The notes under the pieces are model-generated. The model saw nothing but the letters and a program-made list of their open reading frames with translations, made no database searches and was not told where the DNA came from. This document shows positions 8,355 to 16,258 of a DNA stretch of 18,949 nt, piece by piece. The first letter of the stretch is position 1; every line of letters starts with the position of its first letter. Source of the stretch: DASZCR01 sp035942915. GTDB lineage: Bacteria; Acidobacteriota; Blastocatellia; Pyrinomonadales; Pyrinomonadaceae. Both the position numbers and the translations under genes were made by a program. The DNA is taken from assembly GCA_035942915.1 (NCBI GenBank), contig DASZCR010000255.1, positions 1 to 18,949 of the forward strand, read 5' to 3'.

Positions 8355-9073
8355 GCGACCCTCAATGCCTCCTCCAATGTGAAACGGCCTTCATAGAGCG
8401 CCTTGCCGACAATCACGCTGTCAACGCCGCACTGGCGTATGGTTTTCAACTGCTCGATGTCGGCCAGCGACGAGACGCCGCCCGACGCCGTCACGCGCAA
8501 GCCCGACTCGCGCGCGATATGACAGGTCTGTTCGAGGTTGACGCCTTCGAGCATCCCGTCGCGCGAAACGTCTGTGTAGACGATGCGGTCAACGCCCGCG
8601 TCCGCCACACGACGCGCCAACTCGACCGCGCCAATCTTCCCTTCCTGCTCCCAACCGTGCGTCACAACCTGTCCGCCGCGCGCGTCGATGCCGACGCAGA
8701 TGCGGAAGCCGAACAGTTGCACAAAGCGTTCGAGCGTCTCCGGCGATTCGGCCGCCAGCGTGCCAATCACGACCTGCGCCGCGCCGTATTCAATCAACTG
8801 CTGCACGTCCGTCACGCTACGCAAGCCGCCGCCGAACTGCACGGGAATCTCGACGGCGCGGATGATGCGCCGCGCGACCTTGCGGTTCAGCGAGTTCGCG
8901 TCGGCGAAAGCGCCGTCGAGGTCAACGACGTGGAGCAGACGTGCGCCCGCGTTCTCGAAGCGGCGCGCGATTTCGACGGGGTCACCGTCATAAACCCTGA
9001 CCTCCGCTCGCCGCCCCTGCGTCAGACGCACGCAGCGCCCGTCTCTCAAATCAATCGCGGGAATAATCAGCAT
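8351..9073 (-). CDS. hisA: ProFAR isomerase (HisA)
   Basis: This 240-residue (beta/alpha)8 barrel is the phosphoribosylformimino-5-aminoimidazole carboxamide ribotide isomerase of histidine synthesis. The N-terminus MLIIPAIDLRDGRCVRL carries the catalytic Asp8. The second catalytic Asp is in VYTDVSRDGM, and the two phosphate-binding loops are FGGGLRS and TASGGVSS. Length is normal. No other his gene is adjacent, so it is separated from a his operon. The start codon lies two or three bases from repeat element 2 and no good Shine-Dalgarno is seen. The stop codon overlaps the start of the DECR-like gene. Close homologues with a TrpF activity (PriA) exist in actinobacteria; nothing here demands that, though the tryptophan genes are nearby. 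Confidence 0.96.
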   Translation of the reverse strand: MLIIPAIDLRDGRCVRLTQGRRAEVRVYDGDPVEIARRFENAGARLLHVVDLDGAFADANSLNRKVARRIIRAVEIPVQFGGGLRSVTDVQQLIEYGAAQVVIGTLAAESPETLERFVQLFGFRICVGIDARGGQVVTHGWEQEGKIGAVELARRVADAGVDRIVYTDVSRDGMLEGVNLEQTCHIARESGLRVTASGGVSSLADIEQLKTIRQCGVDSVIVGKALYEGRFTLEEALRVA

Positions 9074-9075
9074 CT

Positions 9076-9237
9076 ATTGAGTGATAGGTAATAGGTGATA
9101 GGTGATGAGTTAAAAACAAGTAGTCGATTATCATTGTTTGATGGTCGTTTGAGAGTGACGAGTGATGAGAGTGAGGCTGTCCTTTATCCTATCCCCATCA
9201 CTTATCACCTATCACTCATCACTCATCACTTATCACT
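9076..9237. repeat. Heptad inverted-repeat element 2 (between TPR lipoprotein and hisA)
   Basis: GTGATAG-type heptads occur at about 9079-9110 and again at 9151-9176. The complementary TATCACT/CATCACT heptads occur at 9190-9237. Between them lies a longer unrelated stretch and a core resembling the other elements (GAGGCTGTCCTTTATCC, 9173-9189). The right arm runs into the lipoprotein gene and supplies its last codons and TGA (9226-9228). The left end reaches the hisA start at 9073. It is less regular than the other two, as if internally expanded or decayed. Confidence 0.82.
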
Positions 9238-9741
9238 GCCTTTCTTCTTCGCGGGGGTCGCCTGATTCGTGGGGGTCTGTTCGTCCGTTCCGGTCGTCAC
9301 GTTGGGGGTGATGGGAAGCGGCGCGGGTTCGCCGTATTCGCCGGTCGGTTCGCCCTCGACCTGCGGGGAGATTTCGGCGATGTTACGCGGCGCGTCCTCG
9401 TCGTCCGGGTTGATGCGCAGGGCGTTCTGGTAGTCGCGTAGCGCCTGCGGCAGTTGTTGCGCGGCGCGGTGCGCGTTGCCGCGCCGGACGTAGGCGCTGG
9501 CGAGCGCCGCACGTGCCGTGTCGTCGTTCGGATTGCGTTGAGCCTGCTTCTCAAGCCGCGCAATGTCGGCGTCGATTTGCGCGAGGTCGGCCGTTCCCGT
9601 GGCGGGCGTCGGAGTCGCCTCGGCGTTGGCCGTCTTGTTGCCGCCCGACGAACCGCCCCTGCCGCACGCGGCGAACGTGAGCGCGACGAGTAAGGCCGCG
9701 CCCATCGCCGCCCAGAACTGTGCCGTGTGTGCTCTCTTCAA
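9226..9741 (-). CDS. Small TPR-containing lipoprotein
   Basis: The start chosen is TTG at 9741, because AAGGGAG lies five bases before it and the resulting N-terminus (MKRAHTAQFW...) gives a positively charged head. The hydrophobic stretch ALLVALTFAAC then ends at Cys26, a fair lipobox for lipidation. ATG at 9705 would give a shorter signal without the basic head. The mature part has a Thr/Ala-rich linker, then one to two TPR-like helices (ARAALASAYVRRGNAHRAAQ, QALRDYQNALRINPDD), then a Pro/Thr-rich tail ending KKKGSDK. It is 171 residues and likely attached to a membrane and involved in protein binding; the partner is unknown. It begins 11 bp after the dikinase stop, and its last three residues and stop come from repeat element 2. 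Confidence 0.8.
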   Translation of the reverse strand: MKRAHTAQFWAAMGAALLVALTFAACGRGGSSGGNKTANAEATPTPATGTADLAQIDADIARLEKQAQRNPNDDTARAALASAYVRRGNAHRAAQQLPQALRDYQNALRINPDDEDAPRNIAEISPQVEGEPTGEYGEPAPLPITPNVTTGTDEQTPTNQATPAKKKGSDK

Positions 9742-9752
9742 GCCCGCTCCCT

Positions 9753-11756
9753 TCAGCTTCCCTTGATGTAAGGGCGCGATTGGACGATGTAAATCTGGTC
9801 GCCCATGAAGACCCACTCGATATCCTGCTCGCGCCCTCCGAAGAGCCCTTTGATGAGCGCCGCCGTGCGCGCCAGACGACGCACGACCGCATCCGTCAAC
9901 ACCGCGCGCTCGCCCGTTATCGGCACTTCCTTGACGCCGCCGCGCTCGTCAAACGTGAGCAGGCTTTCTTCGTCCGAGCGCGTTAAGACTTTGACCGAGT
10001 TCGAGCGCGGACGGTAGATGAGTTGCTCCGCGACGCGCTTTCCTTCGACGACCTTGATGCCGAGACCGCGTTTGGCGCTGATATAAATCGCGTCGCGGTT
10101 CTCCTCGTTGTAAGGGTCTGTCGTAATCATCACGCCTGCGCTGTCGGCGTTGATGCCCTCCTGAATGAGCACAGCCATATAGACCTTCGAGTGGTCAACG
10201 TTGGCGCGCTCGCGCGCTTCATACGCCTCGAAATTCCAGATGGAAGCCCAGACGGTCTTAATCGCCTCGAACAACTGTTCCTCGTCGCGCACGTTCGGGA
10301 CGGTCGAGTAGAGTCCCGCGCCGCTGAAGTTCGGGAGGTCTTCGGAGTTCGACGAACTGCGCACGAAAAGCCCCTTGCCCGCGTACTGCGCGCGCACAAT
10401 CTTGAGCACCTCGCTCCTCAACCCTTCGTCGATGCGCCCCTTCTGAAAACGCGCGCGCATCTCCGTCAAACGCTCGCGGCGGTAGGCCGGGTCGTGGACG
10501 AAGCGTTGGTCGTTCATCATCTCGTAGATGGCCTCTTCGAGGCCGTTATCTTTGATGAAGCGGTCGTAGTAATAGAACGGGATGGTAAACCCTTCGGGGA
10601 CGGTGATGCCTTTGAGGCGCGCGTTCATCACTTCGCCGAGGTTGGCCGACTTGCCGCCGTAGGCGACAATCATGCGCCGTCTCTGCTCACGCAGCGGAGC
10701 GAGCCGCTTGACCGAGAGGTCGAAGCGCGGCGTCATGACGTTTTTCTGAAGGGCGAGCCGCTTCTGATATTCGTCGAGTTCCTTGATGTCTGCGCGGCGA
10801 ATCACGTACTTGTCGCGCAGCGTCTCAAACGACACCCACCAGCCATCGTACTGCTTCAGAATCTCGTGCGCGTTCTTGATGTAGGCGTTCGGCACGCCCC
10901 AACCTTTGACGAGCAGGTTGATGTGCGAGAGCGGCGTCGAGGGTTTGGAGACGATGACGCCCGCGACCGGCGGCAGAGAGATGGGCACTTCGTTGAGGAC
11001 GAGAATCTCGTTGAAGCCGATTTCGGTGTGCTCGTCGAGTTTGTCGATGACGTGGATGCGGCCCAGCCCGCGCGCCAGATTGAGCGGCTCGTAAGCCTGT
11101 TCGCGCGAGATGTCGGCCTGCGTCACGCGCTCGACACCGGTCAGCGCGGCGGCGGCCTCCTCCTGTCTGAGCGAATTGGCTTTGAAGGCGACCGGCTCGA
11201 AGAAGGTGCTCTTGAGAAGGTCGGCGACGAGTTGAATCTGTTCGGTCAGGATGAGGTCGCCTTCCCAGAACTCGAACGTCCAACGCTTAATCGGCGTCTG
11301 GTAGGCGAGCGTGCCGAGAATGAAGCGACGGTTCGGCTTGAGATAGTTGTTCTCGAAGAACTCGCGCCCGCGCTCAAGCGAGAGGTAAGTGCCGTTGACG
11401 AAATCCTTGTGGAAGCGATAACGCTGCGAGTTGACGTAGTAGACGCGGTTCTTGTCCTTGCGGTCAATGACAAAGAGGACGTGCGGCAGCGCGTAGGGGC
11501 GGTCGTCGTAGACGCGCGCGAGCGCATCGAACTCCGCGCGCGAGCGGATGGCGGAGACGGAAGCGTTCGTTTGCGCCTCAGGAGTTTCGACGGAAGCTGC
11601 TCTGTTGCGAACGGCAGCTTTCTTCGTCGTCGCCGTCGCACGTCGTTTCGACCTTTGGACGGGCGCGGCCGAGACGCTTGAGTTGAAGACTGCGCCGACG
11701 ATGAAGAGCGCGAGCAGAGCGCCGCCGCGTGTCAGACCTTTTCCCTTGAACTTCAT
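9753..11756 (-). CDS. PEP-synthase/dikinase-like protein with signal sequence
   Basis: This 667-residue protein starts at ATG 11756 after a very good Shine-Dalgarno (GGAGGAGGAAT). The N-terminus (MKFKGKGLTRGGALLALFIVG... SVSA) looks like a signal peptide or membrane anchor, followed by a basic linker. A region of about residues 70-250 is unassigned. Residues ~255-295 resemble the swivelling phosphohistidine domain (PSTPLSHINLLVKGWGVPN, His278). Residues ~365-667 are the PPDK/PEP-synthase ATP-binding domain (GGKSANLGE, FVRSSSNSEDLPNFSGAG, DIEWVFMGDQIYIVQSRP). The order His domain then ATP domain matches glucan water dikinases; PEP synthase has the reverse order. No PEP-binding barrel is seen. 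The substrate is unknown. It is tightly linked to the decarboxylase (5 bp) and the lipoprotein (11 bp). Confidence 0.82.
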   Translation of the reverse strand: MKFKGKGLTRGGALLALFIVGAVFNSSVSAAPVQRSKRRATATTKKAAVRNRAASVETPEAQTNASVSAIRSRAEFDALARVYDDRPYALPHVLFVIDRKDKNRVYYVNSQRYRFHKDFVNGTYLSLERGREFFENNYLKPNRRFILGTLAYQTPIKRWTFEFWEGDLILTEQIQLVADLLKSTFFEPVAFKANSLRQEEAAAALTGVERVTQADISREQAYEPLNLARGLGRIHVIDKLDEHTEIGFNEILVLNEVPISLPPVAGVIVSKPSTPLSHINLLVKGWGVPNAYIKNAHEILKQYDGWWVSFETLRDKYVIRRADIKELDEYQKRLALQKNVMTPRFDLSVKRLAPLREQRRRMIVAYGGKSANLGEVMNARLKGITVPEGFTIPFYYYDRFIKDNGLEEAIYEMMNDQRFVHDPAYRRERLTEMRARFQKGRIDEGLRSEVLKIVRAQYAGKGLFVRSSSNSEDLPNFSGAGLYSTVPNVRDEEQLFEAIKTVWASIWNFEAYEARERANVDHSKVYMAVLIQEGINADSAGVMITTDPYNEENRDAIYISAKRGLGIKVVEGKRVAEQLIYRPRSNSVKVLTRSDEESLLTFDERGGVKEVPITGERAVLTDAVVRRLARTAALIKGLFGGREQDIEWVFMGDQIYIVQSRPYIKGS

Positions 11757-11761
11757 CAGAC

Positions 11762-13285
11762 CTATTCCTCCTCCGCGAGTTTCCTGCCCTCGCGCACGAG
11801 CAATTCTACCAGATAGTCGATGTGACGCCGTCGTGTCAGGAAGCTGTTGACGTTGATACGCAGGGCGCGTCGTCCGTGCAGCACAGTTGTCGAAAACCAC
11901 GCCTCTCCGCTGCGTTCGATGCGCTGCTGCAAAGCTTTCTGTAACTCGTCGAGCGCGGCCGCGTCTTCAACGTCGCCGCCGCGAAAGCGCGCGGGCACGA
12001 AACGCACGCAGCAGACGGCCGTCTCGACTTCGCCGACGCGCACGAACTCTTCCAGTTCATCAAGGCGCGCGGCGAGGTAACGGGTCAACTCTATCTGACG
12101 TTCGATGAGGCGTGCGTAGCCGTCGACGCCGAGATGCTTGAGCGCCATCCAGATTTTGAGCGCGTTGAAGCGGCGCGTGCCGAGTTGGCCGTAGCGGAAG
12201 AAGTCGTAATCGGCATCCGCGCCCTTCATGCTCTGCCGCTCCTCGCTCAAATATTCAGGCGTGATGTCGAAGGCGTCACGCAACACGCGGCCGCCGCCGC
12301 GCACGACGACCGCGCCGCAGGCGAACGGCACGAACATCCACTTGTGCGGGTCAATCGTCACAGAATCGGCGCGCTCGATGCCGCGCAGCCGCCACGCGTG
12401 TTGCCCGGAGAGGGCGAGGCCGCCGCCGTAGGCCGCATCGACGTGAAACCAGACGCCGTAATGCGTGGCGATGTCGGCCAACTCGTCGAGCGGGTCAACA
12501 ACGCCGGTCGAGGTTGCGCCCGCCGCGCCCGCGATACAACAGGGGATGTGGCCTTCCGCAAGGTCGCGCTCGATGGCCTCGCGCAGCAAGTCCGTGCGGA
12601 TGTGAAAGCTCTCGTCGGTGTCAATCTTACGCAAGTTGTCGCGGCCGAGTCCGAGGATGTCGGCGGCTTTGACGAGCGAGTAGTGAGACTGTTCGGAGGC
12701 ATAGACGACGAGGTTTCCGCCGCTGCTCTGCACGCTTGCGCGACGGCCTCTCAAGGCGCTCGCTACTCCCTCGTCTCGCGCGCCTGCGAGGGCGTGGTCG
12801 CGTGCGCACTTGAGCGCGACGAGGTTCGCTTCCGAGCCGCCGCTCGTCAGCGTGCCGAAGCTCTCTGCGCCGTAACCGACCAACTCGCAGAGCCAGCGCA
12901 GGACGCGCGCCTCGACGACGCTGGCCGCAGGCGAGTTGCGCCACGCCGCGCCGTTCTGGTTGATGGCGGAGGCGAGCGCATCAGCCCAGACGCCGACGGC
13001 GAGCGGCGTCGGGTTGAAGAGGCCGTAGTAGCGAGGACTCGGAATGTTCATCGCGTGCGGCACGATGTCGCGCGCAAACTGCGCGAACAGCTCTTCGACG
13101 CCCGTGCCCGCGCGCGGGAGCGGTTCGTCGAAGAGCTGTTCGAGTTCGGCGGGCGTCGCCTCGGAGCAGACGGGTGCGCCGTCGAGCGAGCGCGCGTAGG
13201 CCGCAATGATGTTAGTCGCCGCGCGGCCGAGTCGCTCGTGCTCGCGCCCCAGTGTTTCGGCAGTGAAATTCTCTTCGCTGTCCAT
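11762..13285 (-). CDS. PLP-dependent group II decarboxylase (aromatic-L-amino-acid decarboxylase family)
   Basis: This is a 507-residue protein if started at ATG 13285 (MDSEENF); an in-frame ATG at 13327 would add 14 residues but overlaps the divergent rsmG start. Fold-type I PLP features are clear: TSGGSEANLVALKCARDHA, the cofactor-contacting HVDAAYGGG (Asp283) and the Schiff-base lysine Lys315 in DPHKWMFVPFACG. NPTPLAVGVWADALASAINQN and the LGTRRFNALKIWMALK helix are typical of the DDC/AADC family. It probably decarboxylates an amino acid (tryptophan, tyrosine, dopa, glutamate or diaminobutyrate are all found in this family) in the cytoplasm; the substrate cannot be assigned. It heads the unit with the dikinase and the TPR lipoprotein. 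Confidence 0.9.
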   Translation of the reverse strand: MDSEENFTAETLGREHERLGRAATNIIAAYARSLDGAPVCSEATPAELEQLFDEPLPRAGTGVEELFAQFARDIVPHAMNIPSPRYYGLFNPTPLAVGVWADALASAINQNGAAWRNSPAASVVEARVLRWLCELVGYGAESFGTLTSGGSEANLVALKCARDHALAGARDEGVASALRGRRASVQSSGGNLVVYASEQSHYSLVKAADILGLGRDNLRKIDTDESFHIRTDLLREAIERDLAEGHIPCCIAGAAGATSTGVVDPLDELADIATHYGVWFHVDAAYGGGLALSGQHAWRLRGIERADSVTIDPHKWMFVPFACGAVVVRGGGRVLRDAFDITPEYLSEERQSMKGADADYDFFRYGQLGTRRFNALKIWMALKHLGVDGYARLIERQIELTRYLAARLDELEEFVRVGEVETAVCCVRFVPARFRGGDVEDAAALDELQKALQQRIERSGEAWFSTTVLHGRRALRINVNSFLTRRRHIDYLVELLVREGRKLAEEE

Positions 13286-13325
13286 CGCGTCGGACTTCGG
13301 ATATGCTCCTGACGAACCTTTTATC

Positions 13326-13976
13326 ATGAGTTTTATGACAGAGGGAAAACTACCACCTGCGCGCGAGTTTGTGAATGCGCTTGAGACGCACGCGCCGACC
13401 TTTGGCGTGAGTTTGAGCGAGGATGCGACGGCGCGGCTCGTGCGTTATTTCGAGTTGGTCGGCCTCTGGAATCCGCGCCTGCATCTGGTTGCGCCGTGCA
13501 CGCCGCAGGAGTTTGCCGTGCGCCACGTGCTCGAATCGCTGCTTGCCGCGCGCTATCTCAGAGAGGGCGTGCGTGTCTGCGACGTGGGTTCGGGCGCGGG
13601 GCTGCCCGTCATTCCCTGTCTCGTCCTGCGGCCGGACGTGACGGCCACGCTCGTCGAGGCGGCGACGAAGAAGGCCGTCTTCCTCCGCGAAGCTCTGCGC
13701 GCGGTCGGGCGTCAGGACGCGGCGGAAGTTGTCAACGAGAGATTCGAGCGCCTTGCGCCGCCGGATGATACGGTCGCCGCCGTCACATGTCGCGCGCTCG
13801 ACCGCTTCACGGAGCTTTTTCCGCGTCTGGTCGAATGGACGATGGATGTCAAACTGCTGCTGCTGTTCGGCGGCGAGAGCCTGCGCGCGGAGATTGAGAG
13901 AGCGCGCATGGCCTACAGTTCTCTGCTCGTGCCGTCGAGCGAGCGCCGTTTCCTGTTCGTCGTCGAACGACAATAG
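13326..13976 (+). CDS. rsmG: 16S rRNA (guanine527-N7)-methyltransferase RsmG
   Basis: This 216-residue SAM-dependent methyltransferase modifies G527 of 16S rRNA; loss in other bacteria gives low-level streptomycin resistance. The sequence shows the N-terminal helix region (ARLVRYFELVGLWNPRLHLV), the SAM-binding motif VCDVGSGAGLPVIPCL, TLVEAATKKAVFLREAL, and VTCRALDRF corresponding to the conserved SRA segment. Length is normal. The start is ATG 13326 or ATG 13335, and no strong Shine-Dalgarno decides between them; the frame is open further upstream to 13206 but that overlaps the decarboxylase antisense. It stands alone, without the gidA/parA neighbours common elsewhere, and is followed by a hairpin. 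Confidence 0.93.
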   Translation: MSFMTEGKLPPAREFVNALETHAPTFGVSLSEDATARLVRYFELVGLWNPRLHLVAPCTPQEFAVRHVLESLLAARYLREGVRVCDVGSGAGLPVIPCLVLRPDVTATLVEAATKKAVFLREALRAVGRQDAAEVVNERFERLAPPDDTVAAVTCRALDRFTELFPRLVEWTMDVKLLLLFGGESLRAEIERARMAYSSLLVPSSERRFLFVVERQ

Positions 13977-13989
13977 TCTTGAAAGCGAA

Positions 13990-14030
13990 ACGAGGTGAGA
14001 GACGCGCGCGCCGGGCGCTCCTCACCTCGT
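13990..14030. terminator. Bidirectional terminator between rsmG and the S55 gene
   Basis: ACGAGGTGAG (13990-13999) and CTCACCTCGT (14021-14030) form a perfect 10-bp stem around a GC-rich loop. It lies in the 85-bp gap between two convergent genes. The plus-strand exit reads CTCGATTCTT and the minus-strand exit TTTCGCTTTC, both moderately T-rich, so it can serve both genes. Confidence 0.75.
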
Positions 14031-14061
14031 CTCGATTCTTCGCAGGCGCGCCGCAGGCTCT

Positions 14062-15948
14062 TTAGCGCACGACGTTGATGCCAATCATCTGCTGCCCCGT
14101 GATGACGTATTCGGCGGCGGGCAGTTCCTTCTCGTCGATGGGCGAAAGGACGGTCGGCGTGTAGCCGCCCGACGTGCGGTCGCTGTTGAGTGTGGCGACG
14201 AAGGACGGCGGCAGGTTCGGCATCTCGTCCGTGCCGATGACCGCGCCCGGCGTGATGCGGTAGAGCTTGCAATAGAGCCGGTCGTTCTTCTTGATTTTGT
14301 TGATGGCGCCGACGAGTTGACCGAGGTCTTTCGGCACGAAGTTCTGCGCGGCCGAGACCTGCTGCAAAGTGCCGCCGTCGCCGACGAAGAGCAGGAGTTG
14401 ACCGAGCGGCACGTCCGTCGGAATCACGACGGGGATGCGCTGGACGAACTGCTTGCCCGATTCGGTGCGGACGTAAGCCTGCACTTCGACCGTCTCGCCG
14501 CGACCGACTTCGGTGCGGTTGATGGCGATGCGGTCGAGATTGGCCGCGCGGCGCGAATCGCTCGAAGCGATATCGAGCGTAATCTGTCCGAGTTCGACGC
14601 CGTCGAAGCCGCTCGACAGGAGAGCCGCGACGGGCGCGGCGACCGAACCGGCAGCGGCGATGCCTGCGCCGCTGGCCGAGAAGCGTCGCTCTAATCTGAT
14701 GGTCTCCTGCCCTTTGACCGCAATCTCGCCGCGCACGCTGATGGTCGAATCGCCGAGGCTGCGCTCGCTCGAAGCGATGGTGTTGTAGATGGTCATGTTC
14801 AGCAGGAGCGGCGTCAGAAATTCGTCGTTCGCCACTTCATAAGTGTAACGCTCGACGCGGTCGCGGCTCGTGTGCAGATTGATGCGGACGGGAATCATCT
14901 TCGGCGCTTGTCGAAGCTGTCCGTAGATGCCTGTCGCGCGGTCTTGCGAAATCGCGCCGACCATCTGACCGGGCACGGCCAGTTTGAATGAGTTCATCGT
15001 GCTCGGAATAACTGTCACGACGGCCGACTCGGCCATCGGCATGTCGGACGAACCGAGACTCAGGAAGGGATGACCGAAGGCGTAGATGCGGTCGCCCTCG
15101 CGGTGTGTGACCGTGCCGGAGGCGGCGATGGAATAGTCGCCGCGCACGAGTTGGACGCTGACGGACGTGCCGGGCGCGAGCGTCTTTTCCGTGATGGGCG
15201 CAAGCGGCGTGATGGGCGCTGCGCCGCCGACGCCGGAGACGGGCATCAATCCGCCCGTCTGAAGCTGCGGAGCGAAGCGCGCGAGCGTCTCAGACGAGAT
15301 GCCGCCGAAGACGACCGGCGTCGCAATGGGCGCAAGCTGCTGGCCGAGCAGCGCCGACATGGGCGAGCCTGCAGCGACGGGAGCAAGAAAGGTCGCCGCA
15401 CCGACGCCCTGTTTCGGCAGTTCAAACTTCCAGTCGGTTCCGGCCAGTTGCGCGTAAGAGACGGCGCGCGGTTCACGTCCCGCGCCCTTGCCTGCGACGA
15501 GCGCGCCGCCCTGCCCCGTGCCCTGCTCGAAGATGTCAATCATCTGCTTAATCGGCGTGATACCGGCGATAGGCTCTTTCGAGAAAGGGAAGCTGTAGGC
15601 TATCGCGCCGACCAGCTTGCCGTCGATGAAGACGGGCGAGCCGGACATGCCTGCGAAGACGCTCGTGCGCGCGACCTCTCCGCCTGAGAGGCGCGCGATG
15701 ATGGTTGACTGGCGCGGGTTCGGGTAACCGTTGAGGACGCCGAGAATCTCGACGGAGAACTCTTGCGGCTCTGAGCCTGTGAAGACCGTGCGCGCGACGC
15801 CCTTTTGTCCGGGGCGCAACTCATCGAGCGGGAAGAGCGCGGTCGGCGTAGCATTGGTCTTGCTGCCGGTCACGACCGTCTGTTGCGCGAGTGCATTCGT
15901 GCCAAGCGCCGCGACGAGCGCCAAGAGGAGGAACAGCCTTCGTGTCAT
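14062..15948 (-). CDS. Exported SpoIVB-type peptidase (S55 family) domain protein
   Basis: This 628-residue protein has a clear signal peptide (MTRRLFLLLALVAALGTNALA, cleavage before QQ). Residues ~38-140 match the S55 SpoIVB-like domain: PLDELRPGQKGVARTVFTG, then GMSGSPVFIDGKLVGAIAY with the candidate nucleophile in Ser102-Gly-Ser104, and KEPIAGITPI. A further conserved block contains THREGDRIYAFGHPF with His293, a candidate catalytic His. The C-terminal half is beta-rich and unassigned. In sporulators SpoIVB is a signalling protease; this organism type is not expected to sporulate, and such large S55 proteins in other bacteria have unknown targets. The start is ATG 15948 with GAGG seven bases upstream. 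A good sigma70-type promoter lies at 16086-16115. Confidence 0.85.
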   Translation of the reverse strand: MTRRLFLLLALVAALGTNALAQQTVVTGSKTNATPTALFPLDELRPGQKGVARTVFTGSEPQEFSVEILGVLNGYPNPRQSTIIARLSGGEVARTSVFAGMSGSPVFIDGKLVGAIAYSFPFSKEPIAGITPIKQMIDIFEQGTGQGGALVAGKGAGREPRAVSYAQLAGTDWKFELPKQGVGAATFLAPVAAGSPMSALLGQQLAPIATPVVFGGISSETLARFAPQLQTGGLMPVSGVGGAAPITPLAPITEKTLAPGTSVSVQLVRGDYSIAASGTVTHREGDRIYAFGHPFLSLGSSDMPMAESAVVTVIPSTMNSFKLAVPGQMVGAISQDRATGIYGQLRQAPKMIPVRINLHTSRDRVERYTYEVANDEFLTPLLLNMTIYNTIASSERSLGDSTISVRGEIAVKGQETIRLERRFSASGAGIAAAGSVAAPVAALLSSGFDGVELGQITLDIASSDSRRAANLDRIAINRTEVGRGETVEVQAYVRTESGKQFVQRIPVVIPTDVPLGQLLLFVGDGGTLQQVSAAQNFVPKDLGQLVGAINKIKKNDRLYCKLYRITPGAVIGTDEMPNLPPSFVATLNSDRTSGGYTPTVLSPIDEKELPAAEYVITGQQMIGINVVR

Positions 15949-15979
15949 CTATGTACCTCGGAAAACGGCAAAGCGACCG

Positions 15980-16008
15980 GGAAACCTCTCTCGCCGGAGA
16001 GAATTTCC
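15980..16008. other. Two-part hairpin in the S55 leader
   Basis: TCTCTC (15987-15992) and GAGAGA (15997-16002) close a GCCG tetraloop, and GGAAA with TTTCC on either side can extend the stem. It lies within the predicted 5' untranslated leader of the S55 gene, 30-60 bases before its start. Confidence 0.4.
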
Positions 16009-16085
16009 GTCGCTCGACAGGGGGTCTTCAAACTCTCCGCACGGCGGCACGGCGCAGGCGGCCTCAAAGCGCCGCCATGGCCTTG

Positions 16086-16115
16086 AATATAGCTTTCGCC
16101 TGAAGGGGCGGTCAA
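16086..16115 (-). promoter_or_regulatory. Promoter of the S55 peptidase-like gene
   Basis: On the minus strand TTGACC (16110-16115) is separated by 18 bp from TATATT (16086-16091), close to the sigma70 consensus. Transcription would begin near 16079, giving a leader of about 130 nt that includes the hairpin at 15980-16008. Confidence 0.6.
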
Positions 16116-16145
16116 GCGACATCTCCGACGAAGCAGAGATGTCGC
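16116..16145. other. Perfect 10-bp hairpin next to the S55 promoter
   Basis: GCGACATCTC (16116-16125) and GAGATGTCGC (16136-16145) are exact reverse complements around a 10-nt loop. The left arm touches the -35 hexamer of the S55 promoter, and the hairpin lies about 115 bp upstream of mobA. It may be an operator, or a leader structure for mobA if mobA is transcribed from further left. Confidence 0.45.
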
Positions 16146-16258
16146 CCGAACCCTTACGGTTGCTTGGACTTATCCCCGTCGGCCATGTTAACGTGCGCCC
16201 GCAACGCGTGCGCCGTTTCGGACGACTCCTCATGAAGCTATCTCCTGCCGCCGACAAC

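Larger units (their letters stand above)
15949..16258. other. Divergent intergenic region between the S55 gene and mobA
   Basis: This stretch of about 310 bp has no credible gene. It holds the S55 promoter (16086-16115), two hairpins (15980-16008 and 16116-16145), and the unassigned leader of mobA. An open frame runs through it on the plus strand but shows no conserved sequence, and 15731-15948 of it is antisense to the S55 gene. Confidence 0.7.

Noticed and set aside
9051..9134. 27-codon minus-strand frame before hisA containing His-His and another His, as a histidine attenuator peptide
   Set aside because: The His codons come from the repeat heptads, which encode Thr/Tyr/His in this frame anyway. 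There is no run of His codons like known his leaders, and no terminator/antiterminator pair was identified. It does overlap the hisA start, so weak translational coupling cannot be excluded.
10023..11681. Long plus-strand open frame (552 codons) opposite the dikinase gene
   Set aside because: It is wholly antisense to a well-supported gene, has an Arg/Asp/Glu/Val-rich composition typical of high-GC antisense frames, and shows no recognisable motif. Similar frames at 12134-13312, 3288-4316 and 5003-6100 were rejected for the same reason.
16146..16258. Molybdenum-cofactor riboswitch before mobA
   Set aside because: The leader is short and shows no set of conserved helices that I can match to that class; only simple hairpins are visible.
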